DNA of 64,000 bases from Ottelia alismoides (lineage: Eukaryota > Streptophyta > Magnoliopsida > Alismatales > Hydrocharitaceae): contig JAZKJV010007251.1 in the NCBI GenBank assembly GCA_037367405.1, positions 992,001 to 1,056,000 of the forward strand. The letters run 5' to 3'. Of this stretch, positions 35,267 to 46,970 are shown piece after piece (position 1 is the stretch's first letter; every line of letters starts with the position of its first letter). The translations under genes were made by a program, and so were the position numbers. The notes below the pieces were generated by a model that ran no database searches, was not told the DNA's origin, and was given only the letters and a program-made list of their open reading frames with translations.

Positions 35267-35299
35267 CTATACTTAGGACGTACTTTGTCCTAAGTATAG
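35267..35299 (+). other. Array stem-loop 3 (element F)
   Basis: CTATACTTAGGAC, loop GTACTTT, GTCCTAAGTATAG, then G6. Perfect 13-bp stem. Confidence 0.85.
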
Positions 35300-35351
35300 G
35301 GGGGTGTGCACCCCGAGTTTTTTCTCATTCATCTCGAGCCTCTCTTCTTGT

Positions 35352-35383
35352 CTATACTTAGGGATATCTTACCCTAAGTATAG
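35352..35383 (+). other. Array stem-loop 4 (element F)
   Basis: CTATACTTAGGG, loop ATATCTTA, CCCTAAGTATAG, then G5. Perfect stem. Confidence 0.85.
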
Positions 35384-35450
35384 GGGGAGACAACCTGAGT
35401 ACGATCTGTTCATTCCCACCCTTGACCCTCCCTGCCTTGCGTACAGTCTG

Positions 35451-35482
35451 CTATACTTAGGATTATTTGATCCTAAGTATAG
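35451..35482 (+). other. Array stem-loop 5 (element F)
   Basis: CTATACTTAGGAT, loop TATTTG, ATCCTAAGTATAG, then G6. Perfect 13-bp stem with an inner pair different from units 2-4. Confidence 0.85.
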
Positions 35483-35544
35483 GGGGGACGGTCAACTTCT
35501 CATTCATTGATTCATTACTTCATTCCTTTATTCTTTAGATTTTC

Positions 35545-35662
35545 CTATACTTAGTACGAGTTATGTCTTCTCTTTTCTCTCCGATCTATGAGGACATAGC
35601 TCAAGCTAAGTATAGGGGGGTCGTATATACTACGTATATACTTTAGCCATAACTCGTACTTT
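35545..35662 (+). other. Terminal long hairpin plus alternative-pairing block (element F)
   Basis: Outer arms CTATACTTAG (35545-35554) and CTAAGTATAG (35606-35615); inner arms GAGTTATGTC and GACATAGCTC. G6 follows, then an AT-rich link with TATATAC, then CCATAACTCGTACTTT (35647-35662). The last block pairs perfectly over 13 nt with AGTACGAGTTATG of the 5' arm (35553-35565), competing with the hairpin. It lies 0.6 kb after the ORF and 2 kb before the PPT. Confidence 0.78.
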
Positions 35663-37573
35663 CGTATTTTCTTAATAAATATGGCCAAAAAAATTCTTTA
35701 AAATTCATTAAAAATTCTTAATAAAAAGATGTGATTATTCCTCAAATTCTTTTTGTATTTACTGATTAATAAATCAGGTGAAAATGTTTTTTGCAAAATG
35801 TTTGAAAAATAGTTTGAAAATCTTTGTGAACATCTATTGAAAACTATTTTAAAAATATTTTGTTTCGTGTTTTCAACCTGTGTGGTTTGGAAAACTTCTT
35901 TTCTTTGTGTGAAATAAAAATGTTTGAAAAATGATTTGCAAATGGTTTGAAAAATGGTTGCAAAAATGATTTGAAAAACCTATATATACGGTTTTGAAAG
36001 CCTTTGCAAAAATGATTTTCAAATGTGTGTAAAATGTTTGTAAAAATTATTTTGGACTATAGTTTTCAAAAAATTGTGTGTAAATTGTTTTCAAATAAAT
36101 TTGAGGAATATACACATCACACCAAAATCCACTATATATATATATGTATAAAATTGACCACTTACCCTGTAAATTCTTAAAATCCACTTCTTGTATATAT
36201 AAGAAGCACTCCCGTGTACATAATTTTAACCTATTTTTCAAGCCAAAATCTTTTTGTTTTCAAAAATTCCCAAAAACATTTGCAAAATTAAAATCCAAAA
36301 ACATTTGAAAAATCTTTTTGAAAAATACAAAAAAATTTCATCTGCATGCGCATGCATCATCTTTTCAAAAATCCATAAAAAGTTCAAAATCCTTGAAAAT
36401 TGCATCACAAAAATATTTTCTGCATTGCATTGCATAGCATTCGCATTTTTCGGATTGAGTATGATAGTTGAACAAGTCTAAGTAAAATCCGAAGATTGGA
36501 GCTTGATTGGACCTTAAAATATACCTAATAACAGGAACCTTATAGGAACTGGGTTTGAGGTACTTCAGGTCTAGTTGACTTAATTCTTTGAGGATCACGG
36601 GACTTGGTTCAATGGATTCTTGACTGCCTAAGTAGAGTATTTCGGAGCACACGTACGACTCTTGTTGATAATGACCTAACTTGGACACCTGCACCTTTCA
36701 CATAGCTCTCCACGGATGAGGTGGTGAGGAGGCAGTTTCCTTTGGCTTGGGGTAGCATATGAGGGTAGTACTTCTAGGCGGAACCTCTCTTCTTCTTATA
36801 GTGAAGGAAGTGCACCTCAACTTGGTCTAGTGGTGATGAAGGCTAAAGACAGAAGCCATGGGTTGCAATAAAGCTTCAAAAGAGGGATAGTCTACTGGCT
36901 CAAGAGGAAAATTTCTTGTATATATGCTGCACCATGTAGATATGTTGTACAGATGCAATTAAAAAAAAAAAAAGAAAGAAAGAAGAACTCCAAAAAAGTG
37001 GTGGGTCGGATTGAAAATTTAATAACCCCACCGGAGTGTATATAGTCCAATAAAGCAAAAGCTTATGGTATCCATGTTACATCTCATGAAGCTTGCAGCG
37101 GGAGACTTAGCTACACTGGTTGAGCTCCCAAAAGTCTATACTTCTTCCCCCTCTTCTTGAGCCGGTTGCACTTGAACTTAGAAGGGAATACCCCGCTTCT
37201 CGAGGAAAGAGTTGCTAGACCGAGGCATTGGAGTTACCAGGTTGAGGGAGGTTGTTTCTTTGTCACTTCTGAGGTAGGGAGCTACATATCACTTACACTG
37301 TACGAGTCAGACTCATAGTCGTAAGAGTTTGCGTATGAGTTGAAGTATTTCTGACCTGGCTATTGAGGAGACTTGAACAGAGTTTTTGGGATTCTCAAGG
37401 ACTGTTGGATTTCAAACTTGGTTCTCATTAAGGTTCCGACCGCACTAAAATTCCAAAGGTCCGACTTAAGCTCCAAACTTTGATTTTGCAAAGACAAGTT
37501 CAATAATTAAACTTAATCTAATTTTCTTCTTTTTCTTTTCTTTCTTTTTCTTTTTGCACTTATTGCATAAGTG
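35663..37573 (+). other. 3' non-coding region of element F
   Basis: 35795-36080 holds degenerate short repeats of TTTGAAAAATG and TTTGCAAAATG type. 36476-36920 is conserved with A and B. A short A-rich run lies at 36960-36985. No coding similarity found; small frames are not shared with A or B. Confidence 0.6.
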
Positions 37574-37592
37574 TTTGCTAGGGACTAGCAAA
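37574..37592 (+). other. Stem-loop upstream of the PPT (element F)
   Basis: TTTGCTAG, loop GGA, CTAGCAAA. The inner pair is A-T where A and B have C-G, so pairing is kept through a double change. Confidence 0.72.
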
Positions 37593-37595
37593 GGT

Positions 37596-37609
37596 AAAGT
37601 ATAGGGGGA
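37596..37609 (+). promoter_or_regulatory. Polypurine tract of element F
   Basis: AAAGTATAGGGGGA directly before TGATGAAG of the 3' LTR. The core AAGTATAGGGGG is the string repeated six times in the upstream array. Confidence 0.93.
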
Positions 37610-40600
37610 TGATGAAGCTACGTTTCATCATCTTTATTCTATCATTTTGGCCTTAAAAACCCTAGTAAATGCGTGTAAATAGCATTAATTCATGCATTTT
37701 AGCATTCATGTATATGTGTGTAAATATTGTATAAAATGCGGTTTTTAAAGCCAAAATTATAGAATAAAGAAAAGAAAAGAAAAAGAATAAAATATTGTAA
37801 ATATTTTATGACCCAAAACCCCGAGACCTAGGCATCTTGATGAATAGGTCGACAAGGAATAAAGTAGGGGGAGATAAGGGCCAAAACACAGATAAAATAC
37901 CTATACAGCATATTCATTCTTTATTCATTTTGGGACCTATTTGTGGTTCCACTTTTTATACATCAAATAAAGAAACTTTGTATATGAAAGTTGTAGATAA
38001 TAAAATAAAGAAAAATACAAAATTGATTTCACAGAAAAATAATGTACAGATAAAAAGTTATGGTCTGAATAAAAATCCAGAATGCCAACTTCCCAGACCC
38101 GTATCTCACAAATAAAAACTCCAAATGCAGCGTACTCACCTTTAATTGTATATAGAAGAAAATAATCTAATTAATGGTGGTGGTTTCGCATTTGGCGGAG
38201 CTACGGTTTGAAAGTTGACTTTTGGACCCTCATTGTATACTTGTACATATTAAAATATTCAATTTATTATTTATTTATTATTTTTATAATTTTATATTTT
38301 TATAATGTCGTAAATAATACTTATAATAATTATGTGCATTAAAATTAGAATAAAAGCCTGAATAAAATACAAAATAAAAATACTTATATAATAGAATACA
38401 TAGATACATTACTTATACACATACCTATACATTATACATTTATATTTTATTTCAGATACAAAACATTTCATAAAAATAAAATAAAATATATGTGTGTATA
38501 TAAAAGTATTTTATAATTTTAGAAAATAAAAACCAAAATAAAATAAATTAAAATAAAATACTTAAATATATAGATATAGATACCTATAGGGGTATAAATG
38601 CAAACTTGTAAAAATACACTTCATAAAAATAAATAAAAATCATAATAAAATAATTTATAATTTTTTAAACATTTTTTATTTTATAACCTAATTAAAATAC
38701 TATCATTTGTTATTTTTTATTAATTTAACAAGGGTTTTTCCCTGGTTGGTCCACGTGGACCAACCAGGTTGGTCTGACAGTTGACCTTTGGTCAACTGTC
38801 TGACCCCCCCTGCCCCTGTCAGATATTGGGTTTTTCGCCCACTTTCGCCCTTTTTTCGAGGCCTCTCCATTCACCGATTGAGGTCGACGTCTTCTGCAAA
38901 TATCTTCCCCTATCCTTCCTCTTACACGCCCAACGATTGTATCGGGGATTCGACCTCTGACGCGCGCGATATGCCTCGTTGAAAGTGCCCCGTCGACCAC
39001 TTTCAAAAACCCCCCATTTCCATCCTCCAACTTTTGAACCCTCTTTGACCAATCCTACCTCCTTCGACTTGTGCCCTGGACTGGCGCGCGTGACAGGCGA
39101 GCCTCCGGCCAAGTTCGCGGCGTTTGGAGAGGCTAAGGAGCGGCTCCATCTACCCCATCTCCGGCCGCCGCCGTGAGGTTCCTCCTCTTGGTTTCCCAGC
39201 CAATCGAGGTGGCTTTCTCTTGTTTTTATTTGTATTTTCTTTGCTGTAGGTTCTCTGTAACATCGCCTTTAATTTAGGCCTTTGATTAAGCCCGATTCGC
39301 AATTGATTCATCACCCATTTCCACCTCGCCGGAGCTCTTGAGCTCCTGCGACCACCTCCACCATTTCCCACTCCATTCCACGTCGCCAATAATAGCCAAG
39401 ACTCTTGCTTTGGTGCTGCTGTTCTCTTCTTCTTTTTTGCAGGTCCTGAAGGAGGCTTCTGGGCCTCGCTGATCTTCAAAGAAAGCTTCCAGCCACCGCC
39501 GGAGTTCACGACCTATCCTGGGACCCTCCGAGGGTCGTAGGAGCTGTTTGGAGGTGCCTGGAGCTTCAACGTCGCTGCAGGAGCTTATTGAGACCATCGG
39601 AGGGGATCCAGGTGCTCGGAGGCTCGAGCCGTGGCCGATCCAAACTCGCCCAGCTCCTGTTCTTCGTGCGTTCTTGCTGATCTATCCAGCACCGTTGGAT
39701 CCTCCCCCGTTCTTCTGGACTAGCAGCTACCGTTGGATTGAGTGCGCCCTGAGCCATCCGATCGTCATCGAGCATCTAATCTGGACCACTCACCAGCGAA
39801 GGGGTATCGTGAGACTGGGGCGCGACACGTGTCAAGTGGGAGCATATCCGCCGTTCGTTCGCGCCCAAGGTTGGGTATTTTGTGCCTAAACCCAGCCAAG
39901 TTTTGGTATTTATTATTTAATTCGCAAACTTTCATCTGAGGTTATATTATTGTTGTAATAATTACAATAGGACCCACGTACTTTTAAATATTTGCAAGTT
40001 GGTCCCTGCCAGGTCACGTGCACAGTGCGCGTGACCTTGGCGTTTTTGCAGGACCCCCCTTGCGCCTTTATCGATTTATATTAGGTCCATAAACTTGCGT
40101 ATATAGTGTAATATTTTGTGGAAATTTGCATGTTTGCCCCTGGCAGTTTTGAAAATTGCATTTCTGCCCTTGCCAGGACTGTTTAATGTTGGCACTCTTG
40201 TTCTAATTAATTAAAATATCATTTTAACCCCAAAAATTCCACAAAAATAGGGTTAAGCTCCTGTTGTCCTATATTTTGACGCCCTATTTTTAGTTTTCAA
40301 TTTTACCACTTTTCATTATTTATAAAAAATCAAAAACATGTCTTTTTCCTACTGTCTAGCTTAGAAAATACCAAAAAAATAGTAAAACACCTCTAAAAAT
40401 TCCAAAAAAATCACGTAGTGTCTATTTTATTATCTTTTAGTGTCAGTCCAAAAATCATTAAAAATCTCAAAACAAAAACACAAAAAAATTAAAAACTCTT
40501 AAAAACTTCAAAAAATTATATAAAATAGTAGAAAAACCCAAAAATAGCAAACTCAGCTTCTGTTTATTCTTAATTTTGTTCTCTTTATTAGAAAAATAGT

Positions 40601-41207
40601 GTGAAACAATTTTGCTACTGGTTGGTATTTTTAACTTGCATTTTTGCCGCAGCCAGCCTGATTTCCACTGTTTTGCCTTATTTTAATCTTTAAAAATATC
40701 AAAAACATCTGGAAAAAGCCCCAAAAATCACAAAAACAGTAAAAAACCTTAAAAATACCAAAAACATTTATTTTCTGAATTTTTGAGCATTTTCGTGCAT
40801 TTTTATAAATATTTTACTTTGCCTTTTCTTATATTGTCCTTCCTTTCCTATATTGAAAAAGAAATACAAAAATATAAAATTAAAAATTAAATAAAAAAAT
40901 ATATAAAATTCAAAACCCACAAAAAATAGCATAAGTAGGCACTTGATCACTTTCACACACATTTTTGTGCACTTGTGCCCCGTTCTACCTGTCTGCTCCC
41001 TGTGTTCGACCTCTACAATACTTGCACTATACACATCTTTGTTGTAGAGTTATAATAAATTTTAACTCCGCACACTTATTTTCATTGCTTGATTTATTTG
41101 TTGTGGGTTAATTGTTGATTAATTCGGGTTTCGTGAGCGGTCGCTCAGCGACACTGTGGTCCCGCCTTGTGTGGACCATTTTGACCCTCGCAAAATCTTA
41201 GTTATCA
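37610..41207 (+). repeat. 3' LTR of element F
   Basis: 3598 bp, the same length as the 5' LTR, offset exactly 9577 bp with no indel seen. The CACGTG palindrome (38741-38768) and the TTGACC inverted repeat (38776-38800) are unchanged. Confidence 0.97.
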
Positions 41208-41212
41208 CTTGC
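41208..41212 (+). repeat. Target-site duplication CTTGC, right copy (element F)
   Basis: Matches 28028-28032. Sequence to the right continues the copia RNase H region of element C on the minus strand. Confidence 0.95.
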
Positions 41213-42350
41213 ATATCTCCTAGTGACAGTGTTCGCATCCAATGCGAATGTTGCATCTTATGCAACCAATACTCAATACAGTCAAACAGTTATAACATCC
41301 TTGATACTACTGCTCAACAATTATTATAACCAGTATTATCATAATCCTTATCAGAATACCTTTATTCCTGGAGATCTCTATCTCCTAAGGTATCTACAGT
41401 TAAGACCCTTATAGATCACTATCTACAAGTTCTTAAACTTTTGAAGATAAGGCTTTGAGATCTAAGTTTCATTATCTTTGAAGATATTTTTATTACTGCA
41501 ATCAAGTGTTTTATCTCCATAGTATGATTAGTAACAGTTTACTACTCCCATTGCATGGCAGACATCTGGCTCTTGTACACATTAAGCATACACTCATCTT
41601 CTCATAACTGATGCATAAGTGCAAGCAATTCTATCATTTACTTCCTCAACTCTTTGAGGTGCTATCCCTTTAGACAGGTCACTACCACATCTTAAGGGAA
41701 GGAAGCCTTTCTTGGAATTTTCCAGAAAAAGGAATATGTCCAAGGTGTACTACTACTGTGATGGTCCCAATACCCTCTTCTCTTTGCTTCTGAACATCTT
41801 CAGAACTTAGATCTAAGAGGTATCCTTGAGATCAAATCTCAATGTATGGAATAGCCAAACTATAAAACACTTATTATTATCCTTATATCATTCCAAATGA
41901 ATAGGATATCATCTACATTTAGCATGATGAACACAATGACACTCCCACTAAGCTCTACATGGTACATCAAGATTCTATTTGAAATCATAACATTTATAAT
42001 TTCATCAAATCTTATTTTCCAACCACAAGAAGCTTATCTGAGTCCATAAATGGAGTTCTTCATCTTGCATACCTTGCTTTCCTCAACATGAAGCCATGGG
42101 GCTACTTCATGTGAATATCCTCAGAGAGGTATTCATAGAGGAGGAATGCAATCTTGACTCGTATCATGAAGATGTCATAGTCAAGTTGTGTAGCAATGGA
42201 TAGCAATATTCTGATGGGTTTAAACATGGTCACTGAATAGCAAGTCTCATCGCAAGTGATGTCTTCTCTTCGGTGTGTAACTCATTGCTACGAACCATGC
42301 TTTGAAGGTCTCTACCTTCTCATCAGGTTCCCTCTTTCTTCTGAATATCC
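41213..42350 (-). pseudogene. RT and RNase H of copia element C
   Basis: With stops and frameshifts allowed, the minus strand reads a copia RT core. About 42060-42030 resembles the usual KSIYGL region. L-N-V-D-D-I at 41922-41905 stands where active elements have YVDDI, so one Tyr is changed to Asn. Further left come AYASVM, PDVCHAMGVV and a degraded TTxAEY-like stretch from RNase H. The right limit is approximate. The product would copy RNA to DNA and remove the RNA strand. It is not functional. Confidence 0.75.
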
Positions 42351-43360
42351 ATTTACTCCTTAATGGGTCTAACCCTTATAGGTGTATCCTCGAGGGCCCA
42401 TATACAACACTTGTATATCAAGTCTACATTAGACGTTTATTGCTAACATCCATCTTTCCATGTTATGATCCTCAGGACTTCATCACATGAAGTCCGATCA
42501 TTTTCAGACTTAACTGACACATGGAATATATCATCAAACTCATTTGAAGAAGTATTAGTGTTTCATTTTTAATTGTTCCTTTATTTTCCGATTTCAGGAG
42601 CCTCATTATCTTTTCAAGATTAATTGAGTTCCTTTACTTCATTTTCATCTTGATTCTCAAGAGAGTCATCCCCTAATAATCACATTCTCAGAGAAGAGAT
42701 CTATTAAGAATCTCAAGGTCATAAAGTAGGTATCTCATACCATCCTTTATTTTCCTAATGAAGTAGCACTCTCAGGTGCTAAGTTCCAGCTTATTTGCTT
42801 GGAACCTTATTAAGGATATATAATGTAGTCTCCACCACATATGTACCTGATACTAATAGAGAATTATGCTAATATTCATCATTGATCATATCATGTCACA
42901 CATGATCCAATTGTATCTCCCTACAACTCTATTGTGTTAGGGTTCATTAGGAGGATTGAGATAGGAATGATATTCACATCTCCATAAGGTATTCCTTGAA
43001 TTCATCTAATAGGTACAAGCTACCTTGGTTAGATCAAATTTATTTCATCTTCCTTCAAACCTTGGTTCTAAATCAAAATTGTGAAATCTTTGAACATTTC
43101 AAAGGTTTCTTAGGTGAAGAGAAGAAATCTCATAGCACACATAATCATTAATAGATATCACATATCCATAATGTTTACTATGATATAGATGATTCCCATA
43201 CATGAATATGTATGAGATCCTGAATACCTTGATATCTTACACCTTTCCCAAAGAAGGGTGTATTGGATATTTTACTTTGAATACAATATTCATAAGTATG
43301 CAAGTTTTGAAATTTTAGACATTCTAAAGTTTCATCTCTTACTTGTCCATTGATCTCCAA
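42351..43360 (-). pseudogene. Integrase region with GAG-pre-integrase motif, copia element C
   Basis: A frame at 43360-43178 contains FGKGVRYQGIQDLIHIHVW. This matches the conserved copia linker before the integrase core, normally of the form KGxRxxxxLxLIHxDVxGP. The integrase core to its left (lower coordinates) is heavily degraded and I cannot place the DDE residues. Limits are approximate. Confidence 0.6.
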
Positions 43361-44487
43361 AACATGATGTCAGATCATTGTCAAATGATCTTTATCCTCT
43401 TATTGATCTTTAATGGTTTAATTTTCAGTATTAGAAATCTTAATAAACCATTCATTAATTTTCTAATTCAGTGGAGTCCACTAGATGTTAGATTACTATC
43501 TGAAATATCCCCATCATAACTCTTTATGATAGGTCTATTTCAGAATTCATGCTTATTCCCAACATTTAGAAATAAACTATGTGTATTCTAATATCCATGT
43601 CATAGAGACATTCTCTAAGACTAAGGGCTCTCCCACTGAAAATATGAAGTATATTCATCCGGTGGAAATTGTTGCAACAATTGCATCAATTCCAACATGG
43701 ATGACCATTAAACCTTAAGATCAAATTTCTAATATTCTAATACGGATGCAACCAATTGCAAGTGTCATTAGAAGACTAAGATACAATTATTAGACTTTAT
43801 CTTATCAAATAAGTAAGTCAATATCAGTGATTATATGTAGATTATTCTGATGTACTATCTGATTCCTTCTCTAAGGATTCTAGATAGATTTGACAGTCAT
43901 ACTATCAACACATCAACTTATTGCAGTATTGGCATTCATCCAACTCTTTGGATGTCATATGGAAGTCACAGAAGTACAGTCAGCTCTTTGACTATACTTC
44001 TTACTTGGGTCCAACCCATGCTTCCACTGCGCTCCATTTATCTATAAGCAACCATTTCTCAAGACCAAAGATCTCTTATGTTAAAATCAAAAATTTTCCA
44101 ATATAAGAGTATTTCAACATTTATACATGCTTCATTCAATTCATACAATATGAATATTATGAAACTTCATGAAAGACTAGAGTATATATAGTAGAATGAT
44201 GACACTCATCGTATCTACATCCATTTAAACTCTTAAAACTTAGGTTCATGTAGGTACTCAATTGAATATATCATCTCCTATAGAGCCACCATTCTGCCTA
44301 ATGCAGAGAACCATGTCATTCATGATTATTTGTCGAGAGCACATATGTATGCCAAAACATCTTCTCAGATTTTATAAGGATTATTTGATAATTACGATCA
44401 TTATCGACATGTTACTTCAAAAGTACATTCGATGAGATCAAGACTTATAGAGACATACAAACCCTAGGGTTTAGTCCTATTGTCTAT
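43361..44487 (-). pseudogene. Degraded gag/protease region, copia element C
   Basis: By position between the gag start and the GAG-pre-integrase motif this should encode the rest of gag and the protease. I see no readable motif in any frame. Confidence 0.35.
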
Positions 44488-44660
44488 TTAATTATCATTC
44501 CTCATTATTATGAGGAAACTTGCAATTGCAAACACATACATTATGTGTACAATTGCAAGTACAATATCTGGATCATGGGTCCAATCCATGATATTGTACT
44601 GGTTATTATTGAGTATAACATTGAGTGGGATTAAAGAAGGATTATCTGAAATAAGAAATT
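44488..44660 (-). pseudogene. gag: gag N terminus of copia element C
   Basis: The minus-strand frame contains PLNVILNNNQYNIMDWTHD and PDIVLA. It resembles the copia gag start with a (F/Y)xxWxxxLxxxL-type pattern. The upstream part of the open frame (to 44943) has no such similarity and is probably leader. The start codon is uncertain. Confidence 0.6.
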
Positions 44661-46345
44661 TGCATAAACATATATAAATATATAATTTACTTTGATTTAG
44701 GAATTTTATATCAAAGTTGTCTTGCCATGTCAACAATGAAAGTTCATTCCCATAATCACTTTCAATGTAAGAGATACACTTACCATTATATCTCAAGCAA
44801 GATCTAGGATCTCCTTCCTTATCTTTGTTACATCTCAACAATATGAGAACCTGTAACTCGGATAAAAAAAAGCGGGAACACATTCCACCTTGCAAGTCCA
44901 TCTTGCATCTCCCATTTTGGTCTTTAACACCCGGGCCCACCACCCCTAAGGTGATGTTGACCCATCATTAATTGAACCAACCGTCAACAGGAATACAACT
45001 TGCTATGCACAATCCAATATCTCCCCAATAAAATGAGGACCCGATATTGGGGTCACTACGCATACGTCCTTACTCCTTTGAGAAGCGACGAGCACGATCC
45101 AAATGGATCGTATACAAGAGCTGTCACTTCGGATAGGCTTCTCCGACATACAATATATGGCGACGGAACCCTTCGCCTTGACGGGAGACCGTAGATGTCA
45201 CTTATGTGATCCTCCACCTCATATTCAAATTTTAATTAATTATTATGAATCACATTCATATAATTAATTCTTCCAAGGGAAATACACATCTATTCATAAT
45301 AGAGTGTTTTAATTTGGATATAATCAACTTAATCACATTAAATTAATTATCAATCCGATTCAATCAACAAACTTGATTTTACTTGAATAAATGGTATTAT
45401 CTCAAAATACATATTAATTCGAATTTTAATAATTAGAAAAATGCATCATGATCTCTCAGGCATCATTCGTTCCCTACCCGCTGTCATGGCAAGTACCGGC
45501 GAGAGTGGGACGGACCGCATCCGGTGCAACCCGCTACCCCAGCGACCCCCGACTAGACACCATATCCGCCTCGGAAAAAAATATTGCCAAGTCAATGACT
45601 TTATACTTGAGATGATCATCGGTTCTTCAACCAAAATTATACCATATAGTAATAATCGAAACATTTTTGATTATAAGGAAATTTGCTAGATAAATTCCCA
45701 ATCCTATTCAAGCAAGGAGTTTGATGATTGTGTTTCCAATTATGATCTAGATCAAATCTAATCAATTTATTAGTTGAGGCCAAGTCAATTAAGGAAATAA
45801 TCATCATTCAATATTTCTCAAATAGTTTCCATAATTGTTTCATGAAATTAACAATTAATTTCACTAATTGACAATCACATGATTCTTGATTAGGTCTGTA
45901 ATTTCAGCAGTGACCCCTACTTACTAAAATTTACATATCTCAATCAATTGGAATCCAAATTAGACAAAAGCAATTTTCAAAGATTGCTAATTTGATTTAG
46001 GACAGAACCTAAGTGATACTTCATGCATTTCGAGGCGGATCAAAACAGTAATTAACTTATTAATCATGTTAAGATTCACAGTTCCCGCAACAATGAATAC
46101 ATGTTCATTAAAACAACCATATCTCGAGCAAACGGAATCCAAATTACGTAAAATCAGATCCTATAGTTTTCTTATTTAATGGAAAAAAATCCAAGTGATT
46201 AATTTAGTGTTTAAACATTTTAAAAAGGGCCGAATTTATTCACTAAACAGATATATAAAAATCAAATGCGATAAAAACTTTCGCGACCTTAACGAACCCA
46301 AGTCATCCTAGGCTTACAGATCGTATCCACAACCTTCGACCTAAG
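44661..46345 (-). other. Leader region of element C
   Basis: About 1.7 kb between primer site and gag, longer than is usual for copia. The segments 45040-45200 and 45440-45600 are less AT-rich than the surroundings. No coding similarity seen. Confidence 0.45.
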
Positions 46346-46357
46346 GCTCTGATACCA
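46346..46357 (-). promoter_or_regulatory. Primer-binding site, initiator tRNA-Met (element C)
   Basis: Minus strand TGGTATCAGAGC, exact, 2 nt after the LTR end. This is the standard copia primer site in plants and fixes the orientation of C. Confidence 0.93.
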
Positions 46358-46872
46358 CTTGAAGGATATGGGATAATCCTCAGGTGCATCAAGGAAGCGT
46401 GAGCATCGTATCGAATACGACGAGGAACGACTAGTCGGACTAGTTGTTCTATGCAGCGGAAATTAAAATTTTTTCAAGTGATGAAAACATATGATCCAAG
46501 AACACTTCTTGGATCGCTTCATCTAAACCACAAACAAGTATTAGGGTTACCTCTTGAAGCGTGGTTGCGATCTAGTCTCTAAACGAGAAGACCTCCTGTC
46601 TCAAGTCCGATCCGAAGGAGGAGACACTTGCGAGCACGGGATGAATCACATGCTTCTCGCAATCCATGTTGATGATCCAAGCGTCGGATCTCGTGATCTC
46701 GACAACGAGATCCAACGTCCTCTTCATGAGAGAGGCACACCGAAGGAGACGGAGATCCACGAGCAAATGATCGGGCAGCATAATGACGATGCTGCGGCGA
46801 TAAAGAACTTCTCTAGGGCATCCATGGTGGACGGCCATGAGAGAAGAAGAGAGAGGGCTGACGTGTAGAGAG

Positions 46873-46876
<4 letters not shown>

Positions 46877-46910
<34 letters not shown>
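46877..46910. repeat. GA microsatellite
   Basis: Uninterrupted GA dinucleotides, about 16-17 copies. The other LTR has only a few at the same place (25893-25907), so it expanded after insertion or contracted there. Confidence 0.9.
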
Positions 46911-46915
<5 letters not shown>

Positions 46916-46955
46916 TGTTCTCATTTTGTGTGTAAAGAAGAGCAAAGGGATGCCT

Positions 46956-46970
46956 CTCCTTTTATAATAT
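46956..46970 (-). promoter_or_regulatory. Candidate TATA box of element C
   Basis: Minus strand ATATTATAAAAGG-like string, kept in both LTRs (about 25955-25967 in the left one). The distance to the downstream leader is plausible for a TATA box. Confidence 0.55.

Larger units (their letters stand above)
28033..41207 (+). mobile_element. Young non-autonomous Athila-like element F, structurally intact
   Basis: 13175 bp with two 3598-bp LTRs, an exact tRNA-Asp primer site, one intact 644-codon ORF, six array stem-loops, a 3' non-coding region, a PPT and a perfect 5-bp target duplication. I found six LTR differences by eye: 29389/38966, 29822/39399, 30272/39849, 30430/40007, 30811/40388 and 31622/41199. 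That is about 0.17 percent. No RT, RNase H, integrase or capsid is encoded, so it recently moved using proteins from another element. Confidence 0.97.

Noticed and set aside
35022..35615. CRISPR array or a MITE cluster as explanation for the repeated hairpins
   Set aside because: Unit spacing is irregular, no spacers of constant length, no target duplications, eukaryotic context. The units occur at the same place in several element families, so they belong to the elements.
44488..44943. 151-codon minus-strand frame as a complete gene
   Set aside because: Only its last third resembles a copia gag start. The rest is leader sequence of element C that happens to be open.
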